From NCBI RefSeq assembly GCF_011761475.1, contig NZ_JAASRS010000001.1, forward strand, positions 2,046,001 to 2,110,000: a stretch of 64,000 nucleotides of DNA. Reading direction: 5' to 3'. Source of the stretch: Saccharococcus thermophilus. GTDB lineage: Bacteria > Bacillota > Bacilli > Bacillales > Anoxybacillaceae. Below are positions 10,442 through 18,942 of this stretch, in pieces; within the stretch, counting starts at the first letter, position 1, and the number at the start of each line of letters is the position of its first letter. The position numbers and the translations under genes are program-made. Below the pieces are notes generated by a model that saw only the letters and a list, made by a program, of their open reading frames with translations, did not search any database and had not been told where the DNA came from.

Positions 10442-10903
10442 TTATCGGTCACGAATTTGTTCCACAGACAATGCTTCGACAGGAACTTCCGGAGACGTGT
10501 CGGAATAAGTGCATATTTGCTTCGTTTCTCCTTTTAAGCAAATAGAATAGTTAAGCGATCCGTCTTCACCTTTGGTGATGAGCACATAAGACGGATTCGT
10601 TTCCGGTGGCAGCACATTGCCGGTAAACGGATCTTGGAGCGGATGAAGCAATTCTTCATCGACAAGCTGGCGGTATGTCAATGCTGCCGAAGAGCGCGCT
10701 GGCAAAAACTCCACTTTTTCCGCTCCAACATAAAGCCGCGCCGCTTCGTAAAGCATATAGGCGTCCGATACAAACGCCCTCTCCTTTGATTTTTCAATCA
10801 GCTGAAGCACCGCAACCACCGCGATAGAGGATATAATTCCTAAAATAACGATGACAGCCAAGAGCTCGATGAGCGTCATTCCACGATTGTCCCGCAGCAG
10901 CAT
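10442..10903 (-). CDS. type IV pilus pseudopilin (minor pilin)
   Basis: Prepilin-like protein of 153 residues. The short leader ends in NRG and is followed by MTLIELLAVIVILGIISSIA: the G/M cleavage site, Glu5 and the hydrophobic helix are all present. The C-terminal domain is mostly polar with a possible disulphide pair (SICLKGETKQICTYS). It is the last gene of the minus-strand pil operon and follows pilO after 4 bases, so it is probably a minor or alternative pilin cut by the encoded prepilin peptidase. Confidence 0.9.
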   Translation of the reverse strand: MLLRDNRGMTLIELLAVIVILGIISSIAVVAVLQLIEKSKERAFVSDAYMLYEAARLYVGAEKVEFLPARSSAALTYRQLVDEELLHPLQDPFTGNVLPPETNPSYVLITKGEDGSLNYSICLKGETKQICTYSDTSPEVPVEALSVEQIRDR

Positions 10904-10907
10904 ATCA

Positions 10908-11645
10908 TCACTCCGCCGTTTGTTCCTGCTGCGCTGGCGATTGTCCCCGAGGAATCACTTCTGTCAGCGGGTTGTCCTTTTCGCTCGGAGGGGGAACGTC
11001 CAGTTGCGGCAGCAGCTTTTGTAAATCTGCTAGTTTTGGATAATAAAAAGCGCTAACGGTTAACGAATAGGTCAGCGGATTCACTTTTGTATCGACCGAT
11101 GTCAGCTCCGGATTGCCGGCAAAAGAAAGCGATTCGATGGACACAATGCGGTCCAAATTTTCAAGCGTCTGTAAAAAGCGTTCCAGCTGATAATAGGACG
11201 GTGATTGCACGGTTAGCTGCACGGTCACTTTTTTTAACCCGTCCGGCAATGCGGAAGAAGAGGAGGGGGCCGATGCCCCATTCGATGATGCATTGTTTTC
11301 TGCCGCGCCGTTCTCCCCTTCAGAAAAACTCATGCTGGTAATGGTGCTGTCAGACACGACTTCCGCTTTCTCTAAATCAAGCAAAAGCTGCTCTGTCAGC
11401 GGCTTAACCGGAATTTTTTTTTGCAGCGCTACAATGCTTTCCGGCAGGCCGTCCCGTTGTTTAGCAGCGTCTGCTTTGATGGACGCTAATAATTTTTTCT
11501 CGCTAATAACGGTGTCGGTTAACTGTTCCATTTGTTGATACCGCGGATAAAGCAAATAAAAATACAATCCCGCAAAAACGGCGACAAATAAAACCAACAA
11601 TAGCAGCAAAATAAGAACTTGATGTTTCGAGAAACGTACGGTCAT
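10908..11645 (-). CDS. pilO: PilO-like alignment protein
   Basis: Inner-membrane alignment component of the type IV pilus machine. The 245-residue product has one membrane helix (about residues 10-34), a coiled coil (YQQMEQLTDTVISEKKLLAS) and a ferredoxin-like C-terminal fold. A low-complexity Ser/Ala stretch sits around residues 115-132. The ATG overlaps the pilN stop by 4 bases. Assigned by topology, size and the M-N-O order. Confidence 0.85.
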   Translation of the reverse strand: MTVRFSKHQVLILLLLLVLFVAVFAGLYFYLLYPRYQQMEQLTDTVISEKKLLASIKADAAKQRDGLPESIVALQKKIPVKPLTEQLLLDLEKAEVVSDSTITSMSFSEGENGAAENNASSNGASAPSSSSALPDGLKKVTVQLTVQSPSYYQLERFLQTLENLDRIVSIESLSFAGNPELTSVDTKVNPLTYSLTVSAFYYPKLADLQKLLPQLDVPPPSEKDNPLTEVIPRGQSPAQQEQTAE

Positions 11646-12235
11646 CCTTGTTTCTCCTTTTCCGTTAGCGCTTGTTTGCGAATATGCATTTCATATTGCG
11701 CGAGATAGCGAGGGACCACTTGCTGTTCCGTTCCCTCTTCCGCGTTTGTTTCCGTTATATTCACCGCCGAAACGCTTTTCAGCTGTACATCTTTTACAAA
11801 TTTGGCGTCCTCAAGCCGTTTTAAATAATAGGCCGCTTGCTCGCTTGTGTCAAATTGAACGGCTACGGTCACCGTTCCGTTGTCGGCATAGGAAAAATTC
11901 ATCACAAATCCGCGCTCCGGCAGCAGCTTCGTCATATTGCGCAACAGCGGCACCATTTTCAACGGGTATTTTTTCGACCATTGCACCGCTTCATGAAGCT
12001 CTTTTATTTCCTGCATCGATTGGGCATCTTTTTGTTTTTGCTGCTCGATCGCCTGCATTGCCCTAATCTGTTTGAGCTCGCCCGTTAGCGCGTTAATTTG
12101 TTCATCCGCCCTTGCAGCTAAAAGATAAAAAATGATGGCAGCCGCGATGAGAAGCAGGGCGAAAACGGCAACACTCACCATAACGGCCATGTTTTTCGGT
12201 TCTTTTTTCGGCAATAAGTTAATTTCAATGATCAT
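11642..12235 (-). CDS. pilN: PilN-like assembly protein
   Basis: Bitopic membrane protein of 197 residues. The N-terminus MIIEINLLPKKEPK carries the INLLP motif that in PilN binds the actin-like PilM. One membrane helix follows (about residues 18-43), then a coiled coil and a small C-terminal domain. It overlaps pilM by 11 bases and pilO by 4 bases. Confidence 0.9.
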   Translation of the reverse strand: MIIEINLLPKKEPKNMAVMVSVAVFALLLIAAAIIFYLLAARADEQINALTGELKQIRAMQAIEQQKQKDAQSMQEIKELHEAVQWSKKYPLKMVPLLRNMTKLLPERGFVMNFSYADNGTVTVAVQFDTSEQAAYYLKRLEDAKFVKDVQLKSVSAVNITETNAEEGTEQQVVPRYLAQYEMHIRKQALTEKEKQG

Positions 12236-13172
12236 CGTCTGTTCCCTCTTTTAACGCAAGTCCCCATGCGAGATAATAGCGTGCGTCGACCACGCCTGCC
12301 ACAGAAGCGGAAAGCTGCTCCACAGGCGCCTCTAACCGTTCTTGCAATGCTTCATCAACGTGAGGCAGCAGAGGATGATCTCCGATGAGAAAGACACGCG
12401 TAATTTGCTGCTTTCCTTGCTGCAACGAAAACGAATAAAAGTTCATCATCCGCTCGATCTCTTTATATATATCTTCAAATGGATCGATAAACGGTGATGC
12501 TTTGTCCATATCCATTTCCTCATACGGCTCGAGCGGAAAATGGCGCATAAAAGCGGGTTTATGTTCATGAAACGCGCTCACATTCACGGAAGTTTGATCA
12601 AACTGAATGAGCAAAATATGGTCATCGCGTTTCATTTGGCGAGCGATATAAAAAAGCCGGTATGCACATAGAGGAGAAACATCGGCGGCAATCGGACGCA
12701 GTTTTACATTTTCGAGCAATTCGGTATAATGAGAAACCGCTTCTTCCGGAGCGGCAAACAGCAAAATGACCGTTTCCTCTTCCTTCCTTTCTACCACAAC
12801 ATAATCAAATACCGGATCGGAAAACGGCATTGGAATCGTCGCCCCTAACTCCATAAATAAATAGCCGCGGATTTCCTCCTCTTCAAGATTGCCTGGAAGC
12901 GGGATGCGCCGAATCATCACGAAAGAATCCGGAACGATAAAACGGACGCGGCGTCCTTTTAATTTCCATTCTTCCACGCATTCTTCCAAAATCATTTCCA
13001 ACGTCTCGCTGTCGATGATTTTGCCGTCTTGAATGATTCCTTTTGGAAGAGGACGTTCGCCCCATTTCTGCACCGATAACGGGTCGCTCGGCTTTGTCTC
13101 GACATAGCGGATGACATGATCTTTAATTACTAGATTAGCAACTTTATGCTTTCGTTTCCACAGCGCAACCAT
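12225..13172 (-). CDS. pilM: PilM actin-like pilus assembly protein
   Basis: Cytoplasmic actin-fold protein that binds the PilN tail and links the pilus motor to the membrane complex. The 315-residue product contains the PilM stretches GIIQDGKIIDSETLEMILEE (about residues 45-64) and RVRFIVPDSFVMIRRIPLPG (about residues 75-95). The C-terminal nucleotide-binding half is weaker (RVFLIGDHPLLPHVDEALQE). It follows the prepilin peptidase gene after 19 bases. Confidence 0.9.
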   Translation of the reverse strand: MVALWKRKHKVANLVIKDHVIRYVETKPSDPLSVQKWGERPLPKGIIQDGKIIDSETLEMILEECVEEWKLKGRRVRFIVPDSFVMIRRIPLPGNLEEEEIRGYLFMELGATIPMPFSDPVFDYVVVERKEEETVILLFAAPEEAVSHYTELLENVKLRPIAADVSPLCAYRLFYIARQMKRDDHILLIQFDQTSVNVSAFHEHKPAFMRHFPLEPYEEMDMDKASPFIDPFEDIYKEIERMMNFYSFSLQQGKQQITRVFLIGDHPLLPHVDEALQERLEAPVEQLSASVAGVVDARYYLAWGLALKEGTDDDH

Positions 13173-13191
13173 TCTTATGTTTCCCCTTATA

Positions 13192-13953
13192 TTAAAAGAA
13201 AATAAATCCCTTATACCATTGAATGATATCGTAACCGAAGAAATACGCGGTTAATGTGCCAATCACAATAGCTGGAGCGAACGGCATCGGCTTGCGGCGC
13301 CGCACTTTGCCTAACGCCATGCCGGCTAATCCGATGATCGTCCCATAAAAGGTAGAGAAAAAGAAAGCAAGCAGCACCAATTTCCACCCTAACACAAACC
13401 CAAGCAAGGCAAATAGTTTGATATCGCCGCCGCCCATGCCGCCTTTGGAGATGACGGCAATGAGAAAAAGCAGCGAAAAGCCAACGGCCGCGCCGATCAG
13501 CGCGTCCCGCCACGGAATGAACGGAATAAACAGCCGCTCGATGAGAAACAGAAAGGCGAAAAAAAGCAGCACTTTATCAGGAATGATCATATAGCGAACA
13601 TCAGACACAAATAGAATCATTAATAGCGAAATGAGCGTCCAACTGACGAGCAATTCTTTTGACCATCCCGCCAAAAGCGGCGAAATCGTAAAAAGAATCG
13701 CCGCCGATAGCTCGACAAACGGATATAACGGCGATATTTTCTCCCCGCATCCCCGGCACTTTCCGCCTTGCACCACATACGACACAACCGGAATCAATTC
13801 CCGCGCCGTAAGCTGCCGCTTGCAGCGTGGGCAATGCGAACGAGGGAACACAATCGACTCTCCAACCGGCACGCGCAGGCCGACGACGTTAAAAAAGGAG
13901 CCGAGGAGGAGGGAGTATAGGAAAATAGCAACAAATATAATATTACTATTCAA
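13192..13953 (-). CDS. comC: prepilin peptidase (ComC/PilD)
   Basis: Polytopic membrane aspartate protease that removes the prepilin leader and usually N-methylates the new N-terminus. Two CxxC pairs (CPRCKRQL and CRGCGEK, about residues 41-75) form the zinc site of the methylase domain. The catalytic aspartates are in FVSDVRYMIIPD and GGGDIKLFALLG. 253 residues, about eight membrane segments. Its chromosomal position is that of comC in B. subtilis, but here it lies inside a pil operon and overlaps the pilin gene by 8 bases, so it probably serves the pilus and any competence pseudopilus. Confidence 0.95.
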   Translation of the reverse strand: MNSNIIFVAIFLYSLLLGSFFNVVGLRVPVGESIVFPRSHCPRCKRQLTARELIPVVSYVVQGGKCRGCGEKISPLYPFVELSAAILFTISPLLAGWSKELLVSWTLISLLMILFVSDVRYMIIPDKVLLFFAFLFLIERLFIPFIPWRDALIGAAVGFSLLFLIAVISKGGMGGGDIKLFALLGFVLGWKLVLLAFFFSTFYGTIIGLAGMALGKVRRRKPMPFAPAIVIGTLTAYFFGYDIIQWYKGFIFF

Positions 13954-14401
13954 GATTTACATCACTTCTTGTTAGATCTTCAACATCTTTGTTGCTATCA
14001 ATGTAAACAAAACTTCCATCTGAATCTACTAGCTTAACTTTATAAGTTATATTTTCTCCACCGGTTTTTTTCTCAATCAACACTTCGCTCTTGTTTGGGT
14101 CATACGCGTTTGATTTTTTTCCTGGCGATTTTGGAATTTTGTCAAGATATCCCTTGTCATATAGTTCTTGCATTGTAAATGATGTTTTAACTGTAGTATC
14201 AAATCCTTCTGCAGAAATCGCCATTCTCGCAGCATTTGCTAGTTGCTTAGCGTTCGCAATATGCGCATCCTTTTTCGAGTTGTCGATGATGGCGCCGATC
14301 GCCGGAATCGCAATCGCCGCGATAATTCCTAAAATGACGATGACGGCGAGCAATTCGATTAATGTGAGCCCTCGTTCGTTTTTCAAAAACCGTTTCATCA
14401 T
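13946..14401 (-). CDS. type IV pilin, candidate major subunit
   Basis: Prepilin of 151 residues. Leader KNERG, cleavage before LTLIELLAVIVILGIIAAIA, with Glu5 and a classical N-terminal helix. The polar globular part is rich in Lys, Asp and Gly. It is the best candidate for the main structural subunit since it lies between pilC and the peptidase gene. In the insertion-free state it would have been co-transcribed with pilBTC; the TnpB element upstream now separates them. A second ATG one codon in is equally possible. Confidence 0.9.
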   Translation of the reverse strand: MMKRFLKNERGLTLIELLAVIVILGIIAAIAIPAIGAIIDNSKKDAHIANAKQLANAARMAISAEGFDTTVKTSFTMQELYDKGYLDKIPKSPGKKSNAYDPNKSEVLIEKKTGGENITYKVKLVDSDGSFVYIDSNKDVEDLTRSDVNLE

Positions 14402-14456
14402 TATTGTAATAACCCCTCTCCCTATTTTTCGTGTTTATCACACTTTTTTCCTAATT

Positions 14457-14486
14457 ATTTTACCACGATTTATAGGTCTATGAGAA
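14457..14486 (-). promoter_or_regulatory. candidate promoter for the pilin gene
   Basis: Minus-strand TTCTCA (14481-14486) and TAAAAT (14457-14462) at 18-base spacing, in the short DNA between the insertion element and the pilin start. If active it would keep pilin expression independent of the interrupted upstream operon. The -35 is weak. Confidence 0.35.
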
Positions 14487-14511
14487 TATATTCCTTACAA
14501 TTTATCTTTTT

Positions 14512-16676
14512 TGCCTAGAAGACACTCACCTCTAAGCGTAGCATAGGTGGGGGATGAATCGGCGTTTTTTGTTTTTTAGTAATCTTAATAGTTGAAAAAC
14601 GTTCTTCTTCTGTCATAAAATATAAATAAATATACCGAACTTATGTTCCGTTAGAGGTGGAGAAAAGATGAAAAAAGCGTATTTTTCAAGAAGATTGTAT
14701 AAATCCGAAATGGATATTCTTCATGTGACGGAAACATCTTATGCATTAGAGTTATTCCATCAAGCGAAACGTTTCGCCTTTCAAACACTGATCCGGGAAA
14801 AGCGATGGGGACGAAAATTAAATGAAGAAAGCCTGCATATCGTTGTGAAGAAAAAATACGGACTGAATGACTATTTTGCCAACAGTGCCGTCCGAGAAGC
14901 AAATGCTCTTTTCTCCTCTCTAATGGAATTAAATAAAATACATGTTCAACAGACAGAAGAAAAAATAAAAGACGTGAAGAAAAAACGGAAAACAGAACGA
15001 ACCAAACTTACGAAATTACGCAAAATCAAAGAAAGTTGTATCAAAGGAAACTTACGTTTTCCAAAAAACACAAACTTTGTTTTGCATAAAAGCGGAATCA
15101 TTTCTTTAGGATTAAAAGACCGTTCTTTCATTTGGATGAACACATATCTTTTTGAACATTGCTATCTCGATGTAGAAATCAAACGAACCAAAGCCAAAAT
15201 TGGCCGTTTAACCCATCGTTTGTATCGATTAGAACAAAAGAAAACGAAATTAAAAGAGTATATCCCAAGTGTCGTGTTCGGAGGCAAAAAGTTGTTTAAA
15301 CAGCAATTTACGAAAGAAGAATTTATAAAGGACCACGAATCTTGGAGAAAACTCTTTTTAGCTGCGCGAAATAAAGAAATGATCATCTCCGGCCGGAAAG
15401 ATGCCGGTTCTGGAAACTTTGTATTCCATTACAATCCAGCAACCAATGAACTTCATATGACCTCCATAGGAGGCAGGGGGGTGATTTTTCCTGAAGTTGT
15501 GTTTCCATACGGGCAAGAGATCGTAAATAAAGCGGTGACAGATCAAATCCAATGTAAAAACAAAAAAGAGTATGGTAAACCGATTTCTTGGTCGATCGAA
15601 GATCACGGGGAATACTATATTATCAAATGTTTGGTGGATGTAGAATCGAATCCATATATTCATTTTTCTACCTCTGACGGAGTGATCGGAGTAGATTGCA
15701 ATTACAATCACATTGCTTGGACAAATGTTTCGAAAGACGGAAACTTTTTGGAAAGTGGAAAATTAACGTTTTCGATAGAAGGGAAAACTTCGGGCCAGAT
15801 TACAAAAATCATGGAAGCAGAAGCCATTGCTTTAGTGGATATTGCGGTTCGAAAGAAAAAACCTATTGTTTTGGAAAAGTTGGATACCACCTTATCCAAA
15901 ACAGGGAATCGATACGGCAACAAAAAAGCAAATCGAATGAAGAGTATGTTCGCGTATCGAAAAATGATACAAGCGATCAAAAGCCGTGCCGACAAAATGG
16001 GAGTTGCTGTTATAGAAGTGAATCCGGCTTTTACTTCTGTCTCTGGGAAACTGAAATATATGCGCAAATTCGGTATCTCTATCCACCAAGCAGCTGCATT
16101 TACGATTGGCCGTCGAGGATTAGGATATAAAGAAAAAACTCCAAAGGTGCTGAAAAAATATATCCCGAAAAATACTTCGCATCATTGGAAGCATTGGTCT
16201 ATTTTAGATAAAAAGTTTTCTGTTCGAACACATACGCTGTATCATCTTTTCAATGTGAACCAACCACACCAAGGAATAGATGTATTTCACCCATCGTTGT
16301 TAGAAGAAGAAAAACGTCAATTAATAAAAGCTTTATCGTAATAAACTATTAGAATATCATTATTTCTTGAAGTTTTAGAACAGAAGAACGCATTGTACCA
16401 GTCTCTTACTCTCGTCACCGGAGCAGATGGCGATTCTAGGAGCTGGGTGCATTGCAATGCGTTCTTTGGATGCCATACGAATGGAAGATGGTGTACCTTC
16501 TATATGTGCTTTCATAGGCATATAGCTGGTCGTCCCGAAAGGATACTTCGGACATCTTGTATGGCTACTCCTCTCGTTGAACGGAGGGGGGTCTTGGAAC
16601 CTTTGAGCAACTATGGCCAGAGGAAACAAGAATCCCCCACTTCCACCGGCATTAGCCGGTAAGTGGGGGTAGTTCA
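14512..16676 (+). mobile_element. IS200/IS605-type (IS1341-like) element with tnpB only
   Basis: The left end carries a subterminal hairpin CACCT / AGGTG (14527-14549). The right end has a strong hairpin of CCCCCACTT / AAGTGGGGG with the inner arm ACCGGC / GCCGGT (16634-16669). These match the imperfect subterminal palindromes that TnpA recognises in this family. There are no inverted terminal repeats or target duplications, as expected. No tnpA (HUH tyrosine transposase) is present, so mobility would need TnpA in trans. The exact ends are uncertain by about 15 bases on the left and a few on the right. Confidence 0.85.
14668..16341 (+). CDS. tnpB: TnpB-related RNA-guided nuclease-like protein
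   Basis: Transposon-associated RuvC-fold protein of 557 residues, longer than typical TnpB (about 400). The C-terminal RuvC motifs are visible: Asp343 in DGVIGVDCNYNHIAW, Glu403 in KPIVLEKLDT, and a third motif GISIHQAAAFTIGRRGLG where His473 lies at the place of the usual RuvC-III Asp. No CxxC zinc-finger pairs are present, unlike canonical TnpB. The N-terminal half is basic and helical, fitting guide-RNA and DNA binding. TnpB proteins use an omegaRNA to cut empty donor sites and favour retention of the element. Whether this variant still cuts is open. Confidence 0.88.
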   Translation: MKKAYFSRRLYKSEMDILHVTETSYALELFHQAKRFAFQTLIREKRWGRKLNEESLHIVVKKKYGLNDYFANSAVREANALFSSLMELNKIHVQQTEEKIKDVKKKRKTERTKLTKLRKIKESCIKGNLRFPKNTNFVLHKSGIISLGLKDRSFIWMNTYLFEHCYLDVEIKRTKAKIGRLTHRLYRLEQKKTKLKEYIPSVVFGGKKLFKQQFTKEEFIKDHESWRKLFLAARNKEMIISGRKDAGSGNFVFHYNPATNELHMTSIGGRGVIFPEVVFPYGQEIVNKAVTDQIQCKNKKEYGKPISWSIEDHGEYYIIKCLVDVESNPYIHFSTSDGVIGVDCNYNHIAWTNVSKDGNFLESGKLTFSIEGKTSGQITKIMEAEAIALVDIAVRKKKPIVLEKLDTTLSKTGNRYGNKKANRMKSMFAYRKMIQAIKSRADKMGVAVIEVNPAFTSVSGKLKYMRKFGISIHQAAAFTIGRRGLGYKEKTPKVLKKYIPKNTSHHWKHWSILDKKFSVRTHTLYHLFNVNQPHQGIDVFHPSLLEEEKRQLIKALS

Positions 16677-16692
16677 ATGTTGAATATGGTTG
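16342..16692 (+). ncRNA. candidate omegaRNA (reRNA) of the TnpB element
   Basis: The 330 bases after tnpB hold no gene but many nested stems. GAACGCATTG (16386-16395) pairs perfectly with 16455-16464, CTATATG with CATATAG around 16500-16526, CTCC with GGAG near 16567-16587, and the right-end hairpin closes the scaffold at 16634-16669. This is where the omegaRNA of TnpB elements lies. The guide would be the first 15-20 bases of flanking DNA after the right end (from about 16677), here the antisense of the pilC 3' end. Confidence 0.75.
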
Positions 16693-17885
16693 AAAATATC
16701 GTACATCGGCACGATAATCGAGGTGACAATCGTCCCGACAACACCCGAAAGCATCACGATCATCAGCGGTTCGATAAGCGATTTAAGCCGGTCGGTGCCG
16801 GCGTCGACTTCCGCCTCGTAAAAATCGGCGACTTTTGCCAGCATCGCGTCTAGCGACCCCGTTTCTTCGCCAATCGCGATCATTTGCGTCACCAGCGGAG
16901 GAAACGCCCAATGCCGCTTCATCGGCTCCGCGAGCGATCCGCCACGCTCGAGCGAGTCGCGCGCCTGCTTCATCACTTTCGCAATCACTTCGTTTTCGAC
17001 AACATTTTCGACAATCGCCAGCGCCTGCAAAATCGGAACAGAGCTGGAAAACAGCGAGCTTAGCGTCCGCGTCATCCACGCCAGCGCCGCCTTTTGCACG
17101 AGCTTTCCGAAAATAGGGATGCGCATTGCGACGTAGTCAAGATAATATTTTGTTTTCTTTTGTTTTTTCATCAATGAAAACAAGACATATATCGCTATGA
17201 ACGCAATGATGACGAGCCACCAGTATGTTTGCATCACTTCGCTTGCTTTTAAAATAAACCTAGTGATTGCCGGCAATTCGGCATGGAAATCGGCAAACAT
17301 TTGGACAAAGGTTGGGACGACAGCGACTAATAAGAAGATAACGACGGCAACGGCAATGATCGCGACCGCTGTCGGATAAGCCAGAGCCGATACGATTTTT
17401 TGCCGCGTGCGATGCACTTTTTCAAAATGGTCGGCGAGCCGCTCCAACGTTTCATCCATGCTGCCGCTTGCTTCTCCTGCCCTTACCATGTTGACAAACA
17501 GCGGTGGAAATATGCGCGGATGTTTCGCCGCGGCAGCGGAAAGAGAATTTCCGGAGCGAAGCGATTCTTCAATATCGATGAGCGCTTTTTTAAGCGCTTT
17601 GCTTTCCGTCTGGCTCGCCAAAATGCGAGTCGAATCGACAATCGGTACACCCGCGCGGATCAGCGTCGCAAACTGGCGCAAGTAAATGACGAAATCTTGC
17701 AGCTTTACCGCTTTGCCAAACGTAATTTCCTTGTTTAATAACGTTTGCGGCGCTTCGGAGATTTCCATGACTCTTACGCCTTTTTGCCGCAATTTCAGCA
17801 CCGCATCCCGCTTGGACTCGCTTGTAATCGTACCGCGCTGCCATCGTCCTTTCATATCCCGGCCTTCATATTTAAATTGAGGCAT
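16674..17885 (-). CDS. pilC: PilC-type platform protein (GspF family)
   Basis: Inner-membrane platform of the pilus machine, rotated by PilB and PilT. The 403-residue product starts MPQFKYEGRDMKGRWQRGTI and has the two repeated T2SSF domains with three membrane helices (around residues 165-185, 210-235 and 375-400 from the ATG). The start at 17885 fits the family N-terminus; a GTG at 17897 is possible. The gene overlaps pilT. Its stop codon abuts the right end of the TnpB element, so the last residues or the stop may have been set by the insertion. Confidence 0.93.
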   Translation of the reverse strand: MPQFKYEGRDMKGRWQRGTITSESKRDAVLKLRQKGVRVMEISEAPQTLLNKEITFGKAVKLQDFVIYLRQFATLIRAGVPIVDSTRILASQTESKALKKALIDIEESLRSGNSLSAAAAKHPRIFPPLFVNMVRAGEASGSMDETLERLADHFEKVHRTRQKIVSALAYPTAVAIIAVAVVIFLLVAVVPTFVQMFADFHAELPAITRFILKASEVMQTYWWLVIIAFIAIYVLFSLMKKQKKTKYYLDYVAMRIPIFGKLVQKAALAWMTRTLSSLFSSSVPILQALAIVENVVENEVIAKVMKQARDSLERGGSLAEPMKRHWAFPPLVTQMIAIGEETGSLDAMLAKVADFYEAEVDAGTDRLKSLIEPLMIVMLSGVVGTIVTSIIVPMYDIFNHIQH

Positions 17886-18930
17886 GTTCGTTGCCACGCT
17901 CCTGTGCAAGATACATTTCGGCCACTTCAAGATCGATCAATCCCGCCTGCATCAGCTCTTTTATGCTCATTGCCAGCGTATGCATGCCGAGCGCGCGGCT
18001 CGTCTGCATGACGTTGACAATTTGATGCACTTTCTCGTTGCGGATTAAGTTCGCCACCGCAGCGTTGTTGATTAAAATTTCTGTCGCCGCTACCCGCCCC
18101 GTTTTTTGCGGTGTTGGAAAAAGGCGCTGCGCGATAATTGCAACAAGCACGGAAGCAAGCTGGATGCGGATTTGCGCTTGCTGGGCGGGCGGAAACACGT
18201 CAATGATGCGGTCAATCGTGGCCGGGGCGCTCGCCGTATGCAATGTGCCAAGCACAAGATGCCCGGTTTCCGCGGCGGTAATCGCCGTATGAATCGTTTC
18301 TAAATCGCGCATTTCTCCAACTAAAATGACATCAGGGGCCTGTCTCAACGCGGCGCGCAGGCCGTTGGCAAAGTTGTTTGTATCAAAGCCGACTTCCCGT
18401 TGATCGATAATGCAGCCGCCGTGTTTATGCAAATATTCAATCGGGTCTTCGAGCGTAATAATGTGCTTGCGCATCGTTTTGTTCATATAATCAATCATTG
18501 CCGCCAGCGTCGTCGATTTTCCGCTTCCGGTCGGTCCAGTCACCAGCACGAGCCCTTGCGGCTTTTCGGCAATGCGCTTGATCACTTCCGGAAGCCTTAA
18601 TTCATCGATCGTCGGGATTTTTGTCGGTATAATCCGGATGGCAAGCGAAATGCATGACCGCTGTTTAAACACATTGATACGGAAGCGGGAAACGCCTGGT
18701 ATCCCGTAGGAAAAATCCAATTCTCCTTTTTGCTGAAACTGGAGCCACAGCTCCTGCGGAATGATCGCCTTCGCCATTCCTTCCGTATCTTCCGGACGAA
18801 GCACATCTTGTCCATATTTTTTTAATTCGCCATGAATGCGGAAAATCGGTGGAACGCCAACCGTTAAATGAACATCGGAAGCTTTCACTTCAAAGGCAGC
18901 ACGCAGCAAAGCGTCGAGCTTCTCTTTCAT
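17872..18930 (-). CDS. pilT: PilT retraction ATPase
   Basis: Hexameric ATPase that depolymerises the pilus for retraction and twitching motility. 352 residues. Walker A GPTGSGKSTTLAAMID near residue 130, the Asp and His boxes (HIITLEDPIEY, GHLVLGTLHT), and a variant of the PilT-specific AIRNLIRE retraction motif (AAVANLIRNEK). The ATG at 18930 has AAGGTGA 7 bases upstream and is preferred over the GTG at 18939. The presence of pilT argues for a true retractile pilus rather than a simple secretion pseudopilus. Confidence 0.95.
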   Translation of the reverse strand: MKEKLDALLRAAFEVKASDVHLTVGVPPIFRIHGELKKYGQDVLRPEDTEGMAKAIIPQELWLQFQQKGELDFSYGIPGVSRFRINVFKQRSCISLAIRIIPTKIPTIDELRLPEVIKRIAEKPQGLVLVTGPTGSGKSTTLAAMIDYMNKTMRKHIITLEDPIEYLHKHGGCIIDQREVGFDTNNFANGLRAALRQAPDVILVGEMRDLETIHTAITAAETGHLVLGTLHTASAPATIDRIIDVFPPAQQAQIRIQLASVLVAIIAQRLFPTPQKTGRVAATEILINNAAVANLIRNEKVHQIVNVMQTSRALGMHTLAMSIKELMQAGLIDLEVAEMYLAQERGNEHASI

Positions 18931-18942
18931 GTTTCTCACCTT

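Noticed and set aside
14512-16676. CRISPR-Cas12-like locus
   Set aside because: The RuvC protein resembles Cas12 ancestors, but there are no direct repeats with spacers and no adaptation genes; it is a TnpB element.
16375-16677. open frames on both strands in the region after tnpB
   Set aside because: The nested stems and right-end hairpin fit an omegaRNA; neither frame has a credible start.
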